Assembly (NCBI RefSeq): GCF_014633365.1
Contig: NC_068351.1
Span: 23,444,866 to 23,508,865, forward strand
DNA length: 64,000 nucleotides
Source: Diospyros lotus
Taxonomy: Eukaryota; Streptophyta; Magnoliopsida; Ericales; Ebenaceae
Reading direction: 5' to 3'
Position 1 is the stretch's first letter. Each line of letters begins with the position of its first letter. A model generated the notes under the pieces. It worked only from the letters and a program-made list of their open reading frames with translations, was not told the origin of the DNA and did not search any database. The translations under genes were made by a program, and so were the position numbers. Below are positions 33,268 to 45,290 of this stretch, piece after piece.

Positions 33268-35202
33268 TGTAATACCCCAAGTTTTTCTAGGCATTGTTGT
33301 TCAAGAAGTACAATGTTTTCTAAGAAATCAAAGGATACAGTTGGTACATGTGAAGTTCCTAGGTAATCGCCGAGGAACAAATGAAGGATTTTTCAAAAAA
33401 TCATGGAAACTACCACGGGGGGCATTTTCTTAAGGTATTTTGGAGAAGTTTAAGGAGTTATAGGGCTCAAGGGATATAAGTGCAAAGAAGTTTTGGGCTA
33501 AAGAGTTATTTGGAAGAAGTTCAAAAATATCTTGTGACTAGTTAGTTAAAGGAACCAAATAAGCTAACTTAGTTAGGAGACATAATCATGAGGAATCTTG
33601 AAAAACTAATTAACATGTGGTGGCACATGTTTCAAAGGACACATGTCGCAAGGGGGAGAAGTGGCTCAAATCTCTAGGGACACGTGGCGCGATCTTACGA
33701 AAAGCAATGATTACAACCTTATCTAAGTGACACATGGCACTCTTGGATTGGCCATAAATGCCTATAAATACCAAGGCCTTGGAAGGGAAATTCTCACCAT
33801 TAATCAAGAGGAAAAGAGGAGGTGAGTTGAGAGGAGAAACTTTGCCCGAAAATAGAATGGTAAAACACTTCGTCGGAAAAGTTGGACCGCCACCATAAAA
33901 GGAGTTAAACAGAATCAAGACAGTAAGGTAATTCTAATTTCTTTCCATAGTTCGATAGATAATTGAATAAGGGTCACGTGGGTTCAAACGGAAGTCAGAT
34001 AGGAGTCCGGATGAGGGAGAACGGGCCGAAAAATCTCAAGACGTCAAAAATAGAGGGGCGGGGCGTGCAGCTCACGTGCCACCTGATTGCCGCGAGTGGA
34101 GCACGTGGGGCTCCTTCCCCCAGCGCATGAGGGTGCATGAGGGGCCCCCCTTGGCCCCAAATTTTGTAGTCTTGGTCCTTAAATTTTTCCCTAGGACCCC
34201 ATGTAAAAATATTTTAGGTTTGAGTTACAAAAGTATGTTATCTTTGCAGAAAAGCATTCCCGAACCCTGTGAACAGTAACTTAACGCTTCCGAACCAGCA
34301 AGGTGAGTGATTCCTGCATGTTTGTGACACTTTGAGCATTTGTTGCTTCACTTATGTACGGATGTTACTTGCATATCATGCCTTTGTGGCTTACATGTCA
34401 AATTTTTCCTTGGCTATGCATATTCCTTCTGCTTTGTCATATATCATGTTCACGTTGGTGACTGTGGCTAGTTGTTGGGCCATCATGGAAGAACTCGTGC
34501 TCTTGCGGTGAGCCAAGGGGTGACTATGATGACCGCGGGGGTGACTGCAGCACCCTGGCATTGCTACCACAGGGGTGGATTTTATAATGGCATTATTGCA
34601 TTTGCACGCATGTACTTTCCTTTTCTGAGTCACTCACTTAGATGTAATAATCTAACTCGGGTGTTTTATACCCCTAGGACATTCAACGTCCCAGCTTTAT
34701 CAAAAGTATCAGGTGTGTAGGTTCCAATTCAAATGTGGGCAAGAAGGTGATGCTTGGCTAGAATCGGGCTTTTATTTCATTATGTACCCATGTAATCCGA
34801 GTGACGTATTGTAATAACAGTTAGGATGCTCGAGCTTGTAATAAGTGTGTGAGTGTCCGATGGTTGTACTAAGGGTTGTAGCTTTGCTGCACGAGCATGG
34901 GCAATATCTCAAATGGTGCACTTTGAATGTCATATAGAGAGGCTTCCTTGATAAGGGTTTATTTGCTAGTTTGGGTATGTGTTGCAGTCGTAACTTCAAG
35001 TAGTTGCATCTTTTGCGGTTATTGAAAGTTGTATGCATTTCTTGTACATATAAAGGAAATATAACAGAAACCCCTTTATTTAGCTTTGGTTAGGCTTGCA
35101 GGTTTGATCCATTGCTTCCGTTGGCAAGGGTTTCCATAACGCCCGTGGTGATGTTAGCTTATATTTTACGTCATTTTGTACTTGGAAAAGTGGGACGTTA
35201 CA
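33268..35202 (+). mobile_element. Solo LTR of a gypsy-like family in ORF3
   Basis: 1,935 bp, TGTAATACCCCAAG to GGGACGTTACA, with a perfect TSD acttg (33263-33267 and 35203-35207). A TATA-like 'cctataaatacc' lies near 33761 and the transcribed part would run rightward. No PBS, PPT or coding domain is present, so it is a solo LTR. Short frames such as 34076-34279 and 33918-33610 (minus) are unsupported. Confidence 0.9.
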
Positions 35203-35236
35203 ACTTGTATCATCATCACCACCTCCAGAGTCCTAG
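35203..35236 (+). pseudogene. ORF3, last codons and stop
   Basis: Joined across the solo LTR, the frame continues V-S-S-S-P-P-P-E-S and ends with TAG at 35234-35236. The frame is conserved precisely across the insertion. Confidence 0.65.
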
Positions 35237-35829
35237 ATTTTGTTGTGTTCACACATGATAGTCCTGTGTGATTTTATTTTTGAAACATTTACATATGTTT
35301 TGCTATGTAATCAGACTTGGTATCTTGACAGATAAATCTAATTTTGCTAGATATAAAATGATAAGCCTTCCCTTAAAGCTATTGGTCATTTTATATGATT
35401 TGGTGTATGGCTCAAACTCTATTGTCTTGTACAACATTTCTTGCATTTTTCACTATGATTATAGATGTTTGGTTGAATGTTTGTTAAATTTTACTTTTAT
35501 GTGATAAATGTGTCCATTGGTTTGCATGTGTTGTGTATCTCTTCTCAAATTTGATTCCTTGATGATATTGTTTACGTCATCTTGAGGGGGAGCCTGTGAT
35601 GCTTGTGAAAGTCTTTCTAAAACCTAACTTCTAATTGTTGCTGCTTATAAGGGGGAGTATTCATTTTTATTTGAAAACCAAATGATACTTTTTAAAGCTT
35701 TTATTCTCATTTAAGGGAGTTTTTGAAGCTAACCTTATTTGTAGGCCTTTTCTCAAAAATGGGGATATATATATGTTAAATTGATTTTTGGTATAAAAAG
35801 TGGTTTGTCATCATCAAAAAGAGGGAGAA
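35237..35829 (+). other. 3' untranslated part with several polypurine tracts
   Basis: G-rich purine runs lie at 35584-35592 (gagggggag), 35649-35657 (aagggggag), 35714-35720 and next to the LTR at 35815-35829 (aaaaagagggagaa). The last is the expected primer site for plus-strand synthesis. Multiple purine tracts before the 3' LTR are a known Sirevirus trait. The 78-residue frame at 35268-35504 is not supported as a gene. Confidence 0.65.
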
Positions 35830-37429
35830 TTATATTTTGTTCTTTGTCTTGGTTTTGATGATGAAAAACAAATTGACTATATGTGGCATAAGTTTATATA
35901 AGTTTTTGAGAAACTTGTGGTTCCAGCTAAAAACCAATTTGAAGCTCTATAATAATCAAAATAATTTCTCTAAACCATAAACTATCATTTGAATCAATTG
36001 AAACTCATTAAAGATTGAAAGATGATGCTTTGTTTTTAAAAGTATTTTCCTAAAAATAAGTTTCAAATATGTTTTTAAGAAGTGGAGAAAATGAAGCATT
36101 TAAACCAAAGTTCTTTTGAATACTAAATGTCGGCAGTTCCAAAGAACAGGTTGATCATTTCTATGGTTTGGTCCAAAATGTCAGCGGTTCATCTGATATG
36201 TTGACCATTTTGATGGTTTTTGGCACAAACTATCAACATGGTTTTATAAGATGTCAACAAGAAAAATGCTTGCTCTCAGTTTCTAAATGTCGACATCCTT
36301 GCTCAACTATCAATAGTTATTTGATGTTTTAAGCTAATCTGTCAACCATTTCTTTGAAACTGTTGACCATTTTTGTTCCAGAATCTCCCAATGTCTAGTT
36401 CATCAACTCATTCAAAGTGCTCTTCCCACTACCAATGACAATATTCTTGCAAGATCTGTAACACCCCTTCTCCTAAAACTGCCCGAGAAGAGATGCTACG
36501 GGGAAAATAAAATAAACCAATTAACTAATAATCTGAAATCTAATACCATAACTGAACATCTCAATCAACTGAAATAAAAATTTTGAGTCAAAATAACTGA
36601 AAATCATAAACTCTGTCTAAGGAAAATCCATCAGCTGAAATATAAAATAATCCTAATCTAACAAGATACTATAAAACTCCTAGACATCTTTGATCTTAAG
36701 CGGCTCTACGTACACACACTACTGACCATTGTTGCTAGGCCCTATATCTGGTACTCCCCCACTAGGATCTGGAATGGTGAAGAGTACAAGGTGATCCACA
36801 AAGCTCAGCAAATAATAAGCTGGAAAGAATAACTAAAGTTGAATCGAAAAATATCGATACTGATAAAATACTTACTAAACTTGTACTGAGTATAATCATT
36901 GTCTGTTTGCATTCACAAAATGTAATACACATAAATTGTAAACTAAATGCAAGTGTGCAACTTTGGCACGTAGGCCCACATAACTATAATACATGCATAT
37001 CTGATCTGAATCCTATATACATAAAAACTGTAAGCACATACTGTGAGCAATAAGCCCCTAGCCCCCTGGTCGTCACCAAGCGAGCAACTCATAATTGAGC
37101 TGAAACTGAAGCTATGGGATCCCCGCAGACTAAGCTGCCTGGTGCACATAATGCAATACAATGCTCACATACATGCTAGCACACGATATGAAGTGCTCCA
37201 TATAAAGTTATGCTCCATGCTCATACCAAGATGTATGCACATAATCTCATAAAATAATGTTGATCATGTCATAATAAATGTTAAATATATAGTCTGATCT
37301 TCAATATATTGTAAGAAAAAGATTCTATGAATTATGTATTATGGTACGGGTATGATTAACTTATTATATTCTGGCATACAAATTCAATATTTGGAATTAT
37401 TAAATATTTTTATTTGGATAAAAGTTGCA

Positions 37430-37765
37430 TTAAGCTGTACTGGAAGTTCAATTGGATTTCTGGAAAAGCCATTCGGATATTAAAAAGGATATCTAGATAT
37501 GAGGAAAGACATCTGGATATGAAAAGAGCTCATCCGGATATGATTTAGGTTATCTGAATGTCTCACTGAGGCATTCGAATATGAAATTTCAAAACTTGAG
37601 AGGGACATCCGGATATAAAAACAAGGCATCCGGATATACTGGGCCTATCCGGATAGAAGGGAAGGGCATATGGATCTGAGCTATTCGAACGTACGAAGAA
37701 CTATCCAGATATCACACGCACAAAACTTGGAACTCATTCGAATATGGGAAGACCCATTCAGATAT
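37430..37765. repeat. Array of palindromic ATATCCGGATAT-like motifs
   Basis: About a dozen copies of catccggatatg or close variants (cattcggatat, catctggatat, cattcgaatat) spaced 15-40 bp apart. The centre ATCCGGAT is a palindrome. Perfect cores are near 37531, 37606, 37628 and 37646. The same words occur in the LTR mosaic at 42240-42420 and 43250-43500. Confidence 0.75.
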
Positions 37766-37831
37766 CTACAATTAAATTTAATGAACATGAACACTAACGG
37801 AGGCTGAAATCTATAACAAAACTTAATGATT

Positions 37832-38275
37832 CTACACTATTCTGAATAAAATCTTGGGAAAATGAATCCCACTTGATATGAAACAACTTTAAGGATGATT
37901 CAAAGATTATATTTGATTGAATCGCTATAAAGATCATGCATATATGAGAATTTGACTCTAAAAGAAATAAAATAAGGAAGGAACTTGCAACTCAAAAGAA
38001 AGAAGAAATAATATGACTTGCACTGTAAATGGGAGAAGGAGTAATAAAACTCATTATCCTACACTATTCTGAATAAAATCTTGGGAAAATGAATCCCAAT
38101 TGATATGAAACAACTTTAAAGATAATTCAAAGATTATATTTGATTGAATCGCTATAAAGATCATGCATATATGAGAATTTGACTCTAAAAGAAATAAAAT
38201 AAGGAAGGAACTTGCAACTCAAAAGAAAGAAGAAATAATATGACTTGCACTGTAAATGGGAGAAGGAATAATAGA
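37832..38275. repeat. Recent 227-bp tandem duplication
   Basis: 37832-38058 and 38059-38275 are near-identical copies starting ctacactattctgaataaaa. Only a few differences are visible (for example cccac/cccaa and aaggatgattc/aagataattc), so it is younger than the surrounding repeats. Confidence 0.85.
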
Positions 38276-38755
38276 ACTCATTATCCAAAATGGAGAAGGA
38301 GTAATAGAACTCACAATCCAAAATGGAGAAGGAGTAATTTAACTTGCTATCTAGAATGGAGAAAGAGTAATAGATCTTGCAATCCAAAATGAAGAAGGAG
38401 CAATAGAACTCACAATCCAAAATGGGGAATGAGTAATAGAACTTGCAATTCAAAATAGAGAAGGAGTAATAGAACTCACAGTCCAAAATGGAGAAGGAGT
38501 AATAGAACTTGCAATCCAAAATGGGAAAAGAGTAATAGATCTTGCAATCTAAAATGGAGAAGGAGTAATAGATCTTGCAATCCAAAATGGAGAAGGAGTA
38601 ATAGAACTCACAATCCAAAATGGATAAGAAGTAATAAAACTTGCAATCCAAATTGGAGAAAGAATAATAGATCTTGCAATCCAAAATGGAGAAGGAGTAA
38701 TAAAACTCACAATCCAAAATGGAGAAGGAGTAATGGAACTTGCTCATAACTTCAC
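38235..38755. repeat. 33-bp tandem repeat, about 15-16 copies
   Basis: The unit is atccaaaatggagaaggagt followed by aatagaactcaca, with variants such as gatcttgca. Because 33 is divisible by 3 and the units lack minus-strand stops, an open frame of 218 codons appears on the minus strand with an 11-residue repeat of the type YYSFSILDCEF. I see no start context, signal or domain, so I treat it as a repeat, not a gene. Confidence 0.9.
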
Positions 38756-38761
38756 TGCTAT

Positions 38762-38762
<1 letters not shown>

Positions 38763-38800
<38 letters not shown>
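38763..38800. repeat. (CA)n(TA)n microsatellite
   Basis: A run of ca dinucleotides followed directly by ta dinucleotides at the edge of the 33-bp repeat. Confidence 0.9.
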
Positions 38801-40083
38801 CGTCCTGCTTACTGATGTAAATCTAAAAACTACAATGAAGAACTGGAATAATCTGAAAAAGAAACTAGTATGAACCTGTAATGGAAGGGATTACAGGGAA
38901 GATACTTGCCTCGATAAATCTTGATCGACTCACACTATCTCAACCAGAAATCTCCTATGCAAAGCAACTTCTGCAACTTATAAACTTCTTGGCTCTCTGC
39001 TCCTCACGAGGTGTGAAGAAAACTATAGCTTATGTGCCTTTATATAAAGAAAGAAATAGCCTTAGAAGCCTATCTCCTTCTTCTTTTATAATTTGGAGTC
39101 CTTATTCTTAATTAATTTGGAGACTTCAAACCTAAACCTTCTCACTCATAGATTCTCCCAATTACATAATATCTCTAATTAAATAATTCTTAATAATAGG
39201 AAATTATTATTTAAAACTCTATAATTACCTCCATGCCCTTACATTTAATTTTCACATAATTTAAATGCCTTTAAATGCTATTCCTCTCATTTAAAAAATT
39301 TCAAATTGCCACATTTAATAATTAATTGGAAAATTCTCTTAGTCAATAATTAAATAATTCTTAAATAACTTCTAGGCCCTCTAAGGGGTCATTACAAGAT
39401 CTCATCAAGAACTATAAATTGAGGGCAGATGGATGATTCAATATAACTAAGTGAAGATATTACAAGCTCTCAAGTGCTCATTCATTTTGTGATTCACTAT
39501 TGTATTCATTTTTCTTTTCAAGACTTTGTATTCACTTTGTAAAATTTATTTTCAAGCCTTGCATTTACTTTTGAGAGAATTTATAACTGAGAGTTTTGTC
39601 TCTCAGATCCTCTCTTTTTTGTACCATTCTCAAATTACCTAGCTGGTATACTTAGAGAGCCTAGATTGATTGTAGAAGGTTGTATTGCATAGCTAGTTTG
39701 CTAGAGGGCCTACATTACTTGTAAGAGGATTGTGATTCCTAGCTTGTTGCTAGAGGGCTTACTTGTTTAAGCAAGAGGTTGTACATTCCTACCTTGTTAC
39801 TAGAGGGCGTATTCAAAGTGATAAGAGGATTTTTAGTGAATTAATTGAAAAATCCTTAGTAAGGAGTTAAGGGAGTGGATTAGGTTTGGTTTAAGCCAAA
39901 CCACTATAAATCGATTGTGTCTCTCTTTTGATTTTGTTCTTGTGCCAAGCAATTCCATCACTTGCATTAAAATCTTATTTTCCATCAAAAAGATTCTCAA
40001 AGTTCAATCATTCTTTTTTAAATAACCCAATTCACCCCCCCTCTTGGGTATTGGTGCCATTGTTATTCAATTCTAATAAAAAG

Positions 40084-42100
40084 ATGAGAACTTTTAATGA
40101 TAGGCTTTTAGAAACCAATTGCTTCTTTGAATTCTTCTTTTAGTGCGATGAGCTGTCACCCACTAAAGAATCTTACTAGTTGCTGGAGGAATGTTTATGG
40201 GCTTTAGGCCAGTCTTACTTGGGTTGGGGAAATCAGCGGACCCATTCTTGATTAGGACCAAATTTGGGCGAACTGATTTAGAGATGACCCAAGTTATTGG
40301 GTCTTGATATGTATTACTTTTTCTTTGGGAGTGAAGACAATGGATTCTTCATTTTCCCGGACCTTCATCATTGAGTTAACTTGGTAGGCTTGTCTAGTAT
40401 ATAGGCCTTTCGGGAAGAGGATGTGCCTTTTAGCCAAGGTTTCTCCTCCTAGGATGACATGAATGACCTGGTGTATGGGCTCATTATCTGGGAGAGAAAT
40501 TCTTCTTTCTTCTCTCCTCCTATCATACTAATGTCGATTTGGCCAATCTTACCCCTCAAGTCTCTCATCTCTTCTTTGGTTATTTTTTCCTCCCTTTCCT
40601 CAGTGCGCACATATCTCCTAAGATGTCCTTCCTTGATTAAGGATTCTATTTAGTCTTTTAGCTCACGACAATCATCGATTAAGTGCTCATGGGTCCCGTG
40701 AAACCTATAAAAAATGTCCTTATTTTTCCCTAACTACCAATTCATTTTTCTTAGGAATCAAAAAAGTCTAGCTCCTTCAATAGCTGCTAGGATAGCTAAT
40801 CAGGGTTCATGAGCTAAGTATAATTCTTGAATTGGAGCTTAGAGAGGCCATCCAATCTTTTGGGCCTTCTGTTTCCCCTACTAGGTCCTTCATCTTATTC
40901 CTTTTCTTTTCTCTTCTCCATTCTCTCCTCATTTCCTCCAAGCATTTTCATTACTTTTCCCTGAAAGATGTACTTGCTTACTCGAACAAATAGATCCACT
41001 AGGGTTGTTGGTTGATCCAAGGCCAGAGACTCATGTGGAGGGGTAGACCTGGTTCCTTAAAGCATTGTAGCACCACTACCCCCACCTATAGATCTTGTAT
41101 TTCCAACGTTGCATTCTTGAATCGGTCGGCGTACTTTCAGAGAGTTTCTTTGTTGCTTTTTTAGATGCTAAGGAGATAGGTAGTGTCCTTCTTCCTTTGA
41201 CTATTAATGATAAAGGCCTTGATGAACTCTTCCCTTAGTTGATCGAAAAGAAAGAATCAACCCTCTATTAGGCCATTAAACTAAGAACGCACATGGTCAG
41301 TCAAAGTTAAGAGGAAGGCTTGGCACTAGGGATGACAATTGCAATCGAAATCATGGGGAACCGAACTGAAACTGAACTGGTCAATGTGATTAAAAACCGT
41401 TTAACTAGGTAATGGTTTGGTTTGGGAAAAAATCGAACACCATTTCAATGGGTATGGTTTGGTTATGGTTTTCACTAAATCCAAATCAAAACTCGAACCA
41501 AAACTGAACCGAATGTGTGGGTAACTGAATCAAACCGAACTAAACCGAACCGAATATACATATATATAACATATATTTATTTATTTAAAACCGAATGTGT
41601 AGATTTGGAGATGTGATTTTCTATCCAAGAAATTTGAAGTTAATTTGTAACTTTATGCAAGAAGAAGGTAAGTATTTGTTTGTTGGGGAGTTATCAATTT
41701 TTTTATGAATGCTATTTGCAAGAGTTTGTCTTTGTTTGTTGGTATGGATCAAACTAAAAAAAATCATGTTTAAAATAGAAATCGAACCGAAACTGAATGG
41801 TTTGGTTATGGTTTTTAATTTTTAAAACCAATGGGTAATGGTTTGGTTTTGGTTTTAGTAGTTTAAATTTAGTTTGGTTATGGTTTTGACAAAAACCGAA
41901 ACCAAACCAAACCATTGTCAACTCTACTTGGCACATGATGGCATCTTCCTAGACATGAAGGAGCATGAGGGACTCATAAATCTATATATGATCATGGGGA
42001 TCCTTTTTTCCTAAAGAAGTGGCCAAGTGGGGCATCTTAAATTTAGTCGGGAGAGATTTCTCCAGACTTTCTAAGGTAAAATGGATTTTCCTCTTTCGTT
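40084..42100 (-). pseudogene. Tat-type gypsy gag, decayed
   Basis: On the minus strand the translation runs from a phrase FKMPHLATSLGKKDPHDHI (about 42040-41985), through DAIMCQAFLLTLT at the hAT MITE, then FIKAFIINSQRKKDTTYLL (about 41240-41180) and KETL, NATLEIQDL, then LFVRV-like sequence, to IFYRFHGTHEHLIDDCREL near 40720-40665. This is the full gag order of Tat-lineage elements, ending in the FH-x-x-x-x-H-x-x-x-x-C motif. It has many stops. The further part at 40084-40400 may lead to protease. Its 5' LTR is at 46095-49139. Confidence 0.8.
41327..41926. mobile_element. hAT-type MITE with 8-bp TSD
   Basis: A 600-bp element with termini TAGGGATGACAATTG and CCATTGTCAACTCTA (imperfect inverted repeats) and a perfect 8-bp TSD cttggcac (41319-41326 and 41927-41934). 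Eight-base TSDs and TAGGG-like ends are typical of hAT elements. The interior is rich in words from the pattern ggtttggttttggtt and accgaaaccgaac, which are complementary to one another across the element and allow long hairpins. No transposase is encoded. Confidence 0.92.
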
Positions 42101-45100
42101 TGTAATGACCCAAATTTTTCAGTACAAAGAGCAAGGTGGCTCGTGCAGTAATCGGTGTTCTTAGGGGAAATAGAAGATCTATGTGGGGCTTGAAGGAATT
42201 TCATGTGGATGGCTAGTGTAAGGGATGATAACTTAGTAGGATATCAGATAGTTGGATACGGGTTGAATTGAATAAAGCATATTCGGATGTGGATAAGGAA
42301 GTATCCGAATACAAGGCATGAGATTTGAATATAAGAAGCGCGCATAAGCAAGCATTCGGATATGCAAGGGGGTATTCAGATAGCATGGAGTTGTATTCGT
42401 ATACCAAAAATTATCCTGGCAAGCGTTTCGAGGTCAAGGCATGCATATCGAGAATGCTTTAAAAGCTAAGTCAAGGTGAGCGGTATACCCTAATTTAGTA
42501 TGACTTTATGTGAGGGTTATTTTCCAAAATAATACGCAAATGTTTTGTTTGACATATTGTCATGTGATATGATGCCTTATACATATAGAAATGCATTCAT
42601 ATGATGTATTGTGATGCATATGTACATTCTCAATATTTCTTGGCATATATCGCACGTTGAATGATGATACCATTAATCTATCACAGATGTTTGAAGCACA
42701 TCCCGCCCTTTGAAGTAGGGTTGCATAAATGATAATTAACATGAATGGAAAGATGATGCATTTTGCACTTGGCATGTCATACATAAGATTTTATTAAATA
42801 AAACCTCACTTAGATGATTCAACATCTAACTTGCAACAAAGGCAAGGAAGTGGTTGAGATGTAACGACACGAGATGTCGTGTCCGATGGTTTTGGCAAGG
42901 TGTCCCTGTATTTTTCTTCTTCACAAAGATTCGGTTATGTTTTAGTTATGCTGAGAAACTTATGTTCCATTAATGAGCAGTCTTGTAAAATAAAAGAATG
43001 TTATTTACTACAAATTATGTTTGAGGAACAATCATGTAATACTGTTATGGTTCAATGTTATTTTTGAGGTTCGATTCTTAGCTTTCGTATTTGATGTTTA
43101 TGATGATTTTCATTCGAAATAGATGAATGAAAATTTTGGGAGGGATATGAGGAATGATATGCATTAGCATTAGTTTTGAAAAGGAAAAATTTACTATCCC
43201 AGAATTTCCTAAGTTATAACACACTTGAAAAAGCGGGATGTTACATCATGAGGGGCATCTAGATATACGTACCAAGATAGGTATTCGGATATGTGAGGGA
43301 TAGGAGGTGGAGTCGTATCCAGATGTGTAAGGGCATATTCGAATATGCTGAAAAAGAAAAGAAGGGTATCCGAATAGCAAAAAGCCTCATCTGGATATGT
43401 GAAGTATATATTAGGATATTGGAAGTCCTATTCGGATATGTGAGATAAAGAGGAAGAGCCCTATCCGGAGATGAGGAGTTACATCTGGATATGGGCCACG
43501 CGTCTAGTCTTCTCGCGTTTCTTTAACTTTAATTTTTCCTTGATGACCAAGTAAATCGATAATGGAATGGCATGGGATAGTTAGAGAGTTAGTAAATCTA
43601 AAGATAAAGGGAAATTAATTGGAGGAATGGGAGATGGTAAGGACGCGGCCTGGCGATTATAAATGAGAGAGATGAGGCTCAGCCAGGCAAAGAAGATTGG
43701 AGAAGAAGCCTCTGTGGTGGCTGGGAGCTTGAGGGATTTCATAGAAATCCAAGGAAGAAGAAATCCAGCCAATAGTAGAAGTAGGGAGAGGAAAGGGAAG
43801 GAAAACTTCTCTTAAGGCAAGCTTCTAACCTTGCTCTATTTTATTCACTCTTTTGACTTCACGTATGTTTCCGTTGCGAGTCTTTTTTGTATTATCCTTG
43901 TCAGTTTGAATGGTCTTGATTGGCTATTTATTTGGCCTCTGATGTAAAATCTGGTTGAGTCGTGTCCGTACTCTAAATGAGGGTTTTGAATCGCCCTCAA
44001 ATTCTTAAGAAATGATGCATTGTTCTTAGGTTCAGATTACATGAGGAATCAAGTCTCCTTGCAAAAGGGATGGTATGTTAAGAGCTTTAATGGGAAATGT
44101 GCATGAAGAATCGTGAGAAAGCTTATGAAATACGAAGTCTAAAGAATATAAATTAACGTTATCTATGGATGTTTAAGGGTGTGGGGTACAAAGCTACTGA
44201 CTATTGACCATGGATCGTAGTAGTTGATGGCTGGATGTATGGGTGTCAATTATCAACTGTTACGATAAGCTATAGACGGGTCAAGCGAGCTGGTACTGCC
44301 AATCACCTACCTTGATTTGTGCATATCATGATGTTGTGTGTTACATGGGGTTGGGTTGCATATATTAGGGAACATGCTTTGTATGTGTGGAGATGTATGA
44401 GCATTGTCATGACCCGGTTGACCTAAGTGTTGACTTGAGTACCCTAGGTGAGCATATGCATTTAAATCATTTTTCATGCGTGTATTCCTGTGTGGGCATA
44501 GCATGGCCTAATGTTTGGTTTATGGGGGCCTTGTCATCACGTTTATGCTGCACAAGCCATTGCATTTCTTATGTGTTGCATTACATGGTGAGGAAGAGCG
44601 GCTATGAGAGGTGGGCGAGGCCCACAGCTATGCATAAGACCGTGGGGATGAGACCCACAGCAACTATATGTTATAATGGTGGTAGGAAAAGTTTAATGAT
44701 AAGATAAAGATCATGTTAAGGGAAAATGATTTGGCAGCTTATGATGGGGCTACTACCAGGTTTGTATGTGGGACTTGGGTGCCAAAGTGTGCATATTATG
44801 TGGGCCCCAATAACCCTCTATGTGCAGGTTACTTTATGTTTATGTATTTAATGCTAATGTGTGTATTGTTCATGGCATGATATGTTAATACATTGGTATG
44901 AAATACATGTGGTATAGGAAAAGCTCTATGGTAAATCTGTCGCCTTTATTCCTTTATGTTTGCTGAGTCTTGCAACTCATGTTTGTTCACATTATTTTAG
45001 GTAAGTGCAAGGACCGAGAGACGGTGAGCTAAGTGGTGCTTGAGGCGGGGTTTTAGACATATACAGAGCAGTCCCAATCATAAGGTCCTGGTGTTGTCAT

Positions 45101-45290
45101 CTTGCTACAGATATTGTAATAGAGTATCATGTTAGCTATAGTGTTGCTTAATGTAATTTACCTTGATGTATGCTAAGGATGTGCTAAGTGATTTGTGAGG
45201 CAATAGCAAAGTTTTTGTTGTAAAAAATGAGTATGTTAGTTGTGCTATTGACGTTAAGACTCTGGCAGGTGCCGATCATTCTGACACTTT
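42101..45290 (+). mobile_element. Gypsy LTR mosaic inside the Tat gag
   Basis: The left edge TGTAATGACCCAAATTTTTC at 42101 and an internal end GCGGGATGTTACA at 43245 are LTR termini, but they belong to different copies. 42480-43245 resembles, in inverse orientation, the start of the solo LTR at 46204 ('acttgaaaaagcgggatgttaca'). 43246-45290 carries ATATCCGGATAT-like words, a TATA-like gattataaatgag near 43656, and the phrase 'ttgctgagtcttgcaactcat'. Probably one LTR received another. No TSD was found for the left edge. Frames such as 44387-44707 are unsupported. Confidence 0.55.

Larger units (their letters stand above)
36457..39396 (+). mobile_element. Solo LTR (2.9 kb) inside the 3' LTR
   Basis: TGTAACACCCCTTCTCC to AAGGGGTCATTACA, 2,940 bp, with a perfect TSD agatc (36452-36456 and 39397-39401). 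It holds the ATATCCGGATAT motif array (37430-37760), a 227-bp duplication, a 33-bp tandem repeat and a CA/TA microsatellite. The right end is AT-rich. No gag or pol is seen. Orientation is uncertain. Confidence 0.88.
22151..40078 (+). mobile_element. Sirevirus-like Ty1/copia element with nested insertions
   Basis: Order: 5' LTR (22151-24523), PBS, gag, protease, integrase, RT, RNase H, a 3' ORF, polypurine tracts, 3' LTR (35830-40078). Copia order (integrase before RT) is seen directly. The flanks are gaaag (22146-22150) and aaaag (40079-40083), a TSD with one mismatch. The element is long even without insertions (about 9.2 kb). It carries a third ORF and several G-rich purine tracts before the 3' LTR, features known from Sireviruses. 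Insertions: a gypsy LTR piece in the 5' LTR, the Cassandra/CACTA complex at 30407-32799, and solo LTRs at 33268-35202 and 36457-39396. The element is dead: many stops and frameshifts in gag-pol. Confidence 0.85.
35830..40078 (+). mobile_element. 3' LTR of the Sirevirus-like element, interrupted
   Basis: Without the insertion at 36457-39396 it is about 1.3 kb. It starts TTATATTTTGTTCTTTG (TG mutated to TT) and ends TTCTAATA (CA mutated to TA). GTCGAC-like motifs are at 36124-36375 and a TATA-like 'ctataaattg' is near 39410. Triplets of the type 'gctagagggcctact' and 'aagaggtt' recur at 39650-39830. The hairpin-like 'ggattaggtttggtttaagcc' is near 39870. Confidence 0.85.

Noticed and set aside
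33072..33380. 102-residue minus-strand frame
   Set aside because: It overlaps ORF3 of the Sirevirus-like element on the other strand and crosses the solo LTR junction at 33268, so it cannot be an old gene.
38127..38783. 218-residue minus-strand open frame with an 11-residue repeat
   Set aside because: It is fully explained by a 33-bp tandem repeat with few stop-prone codons; no start context, signal or recognisable domain. Kept as a repeat.
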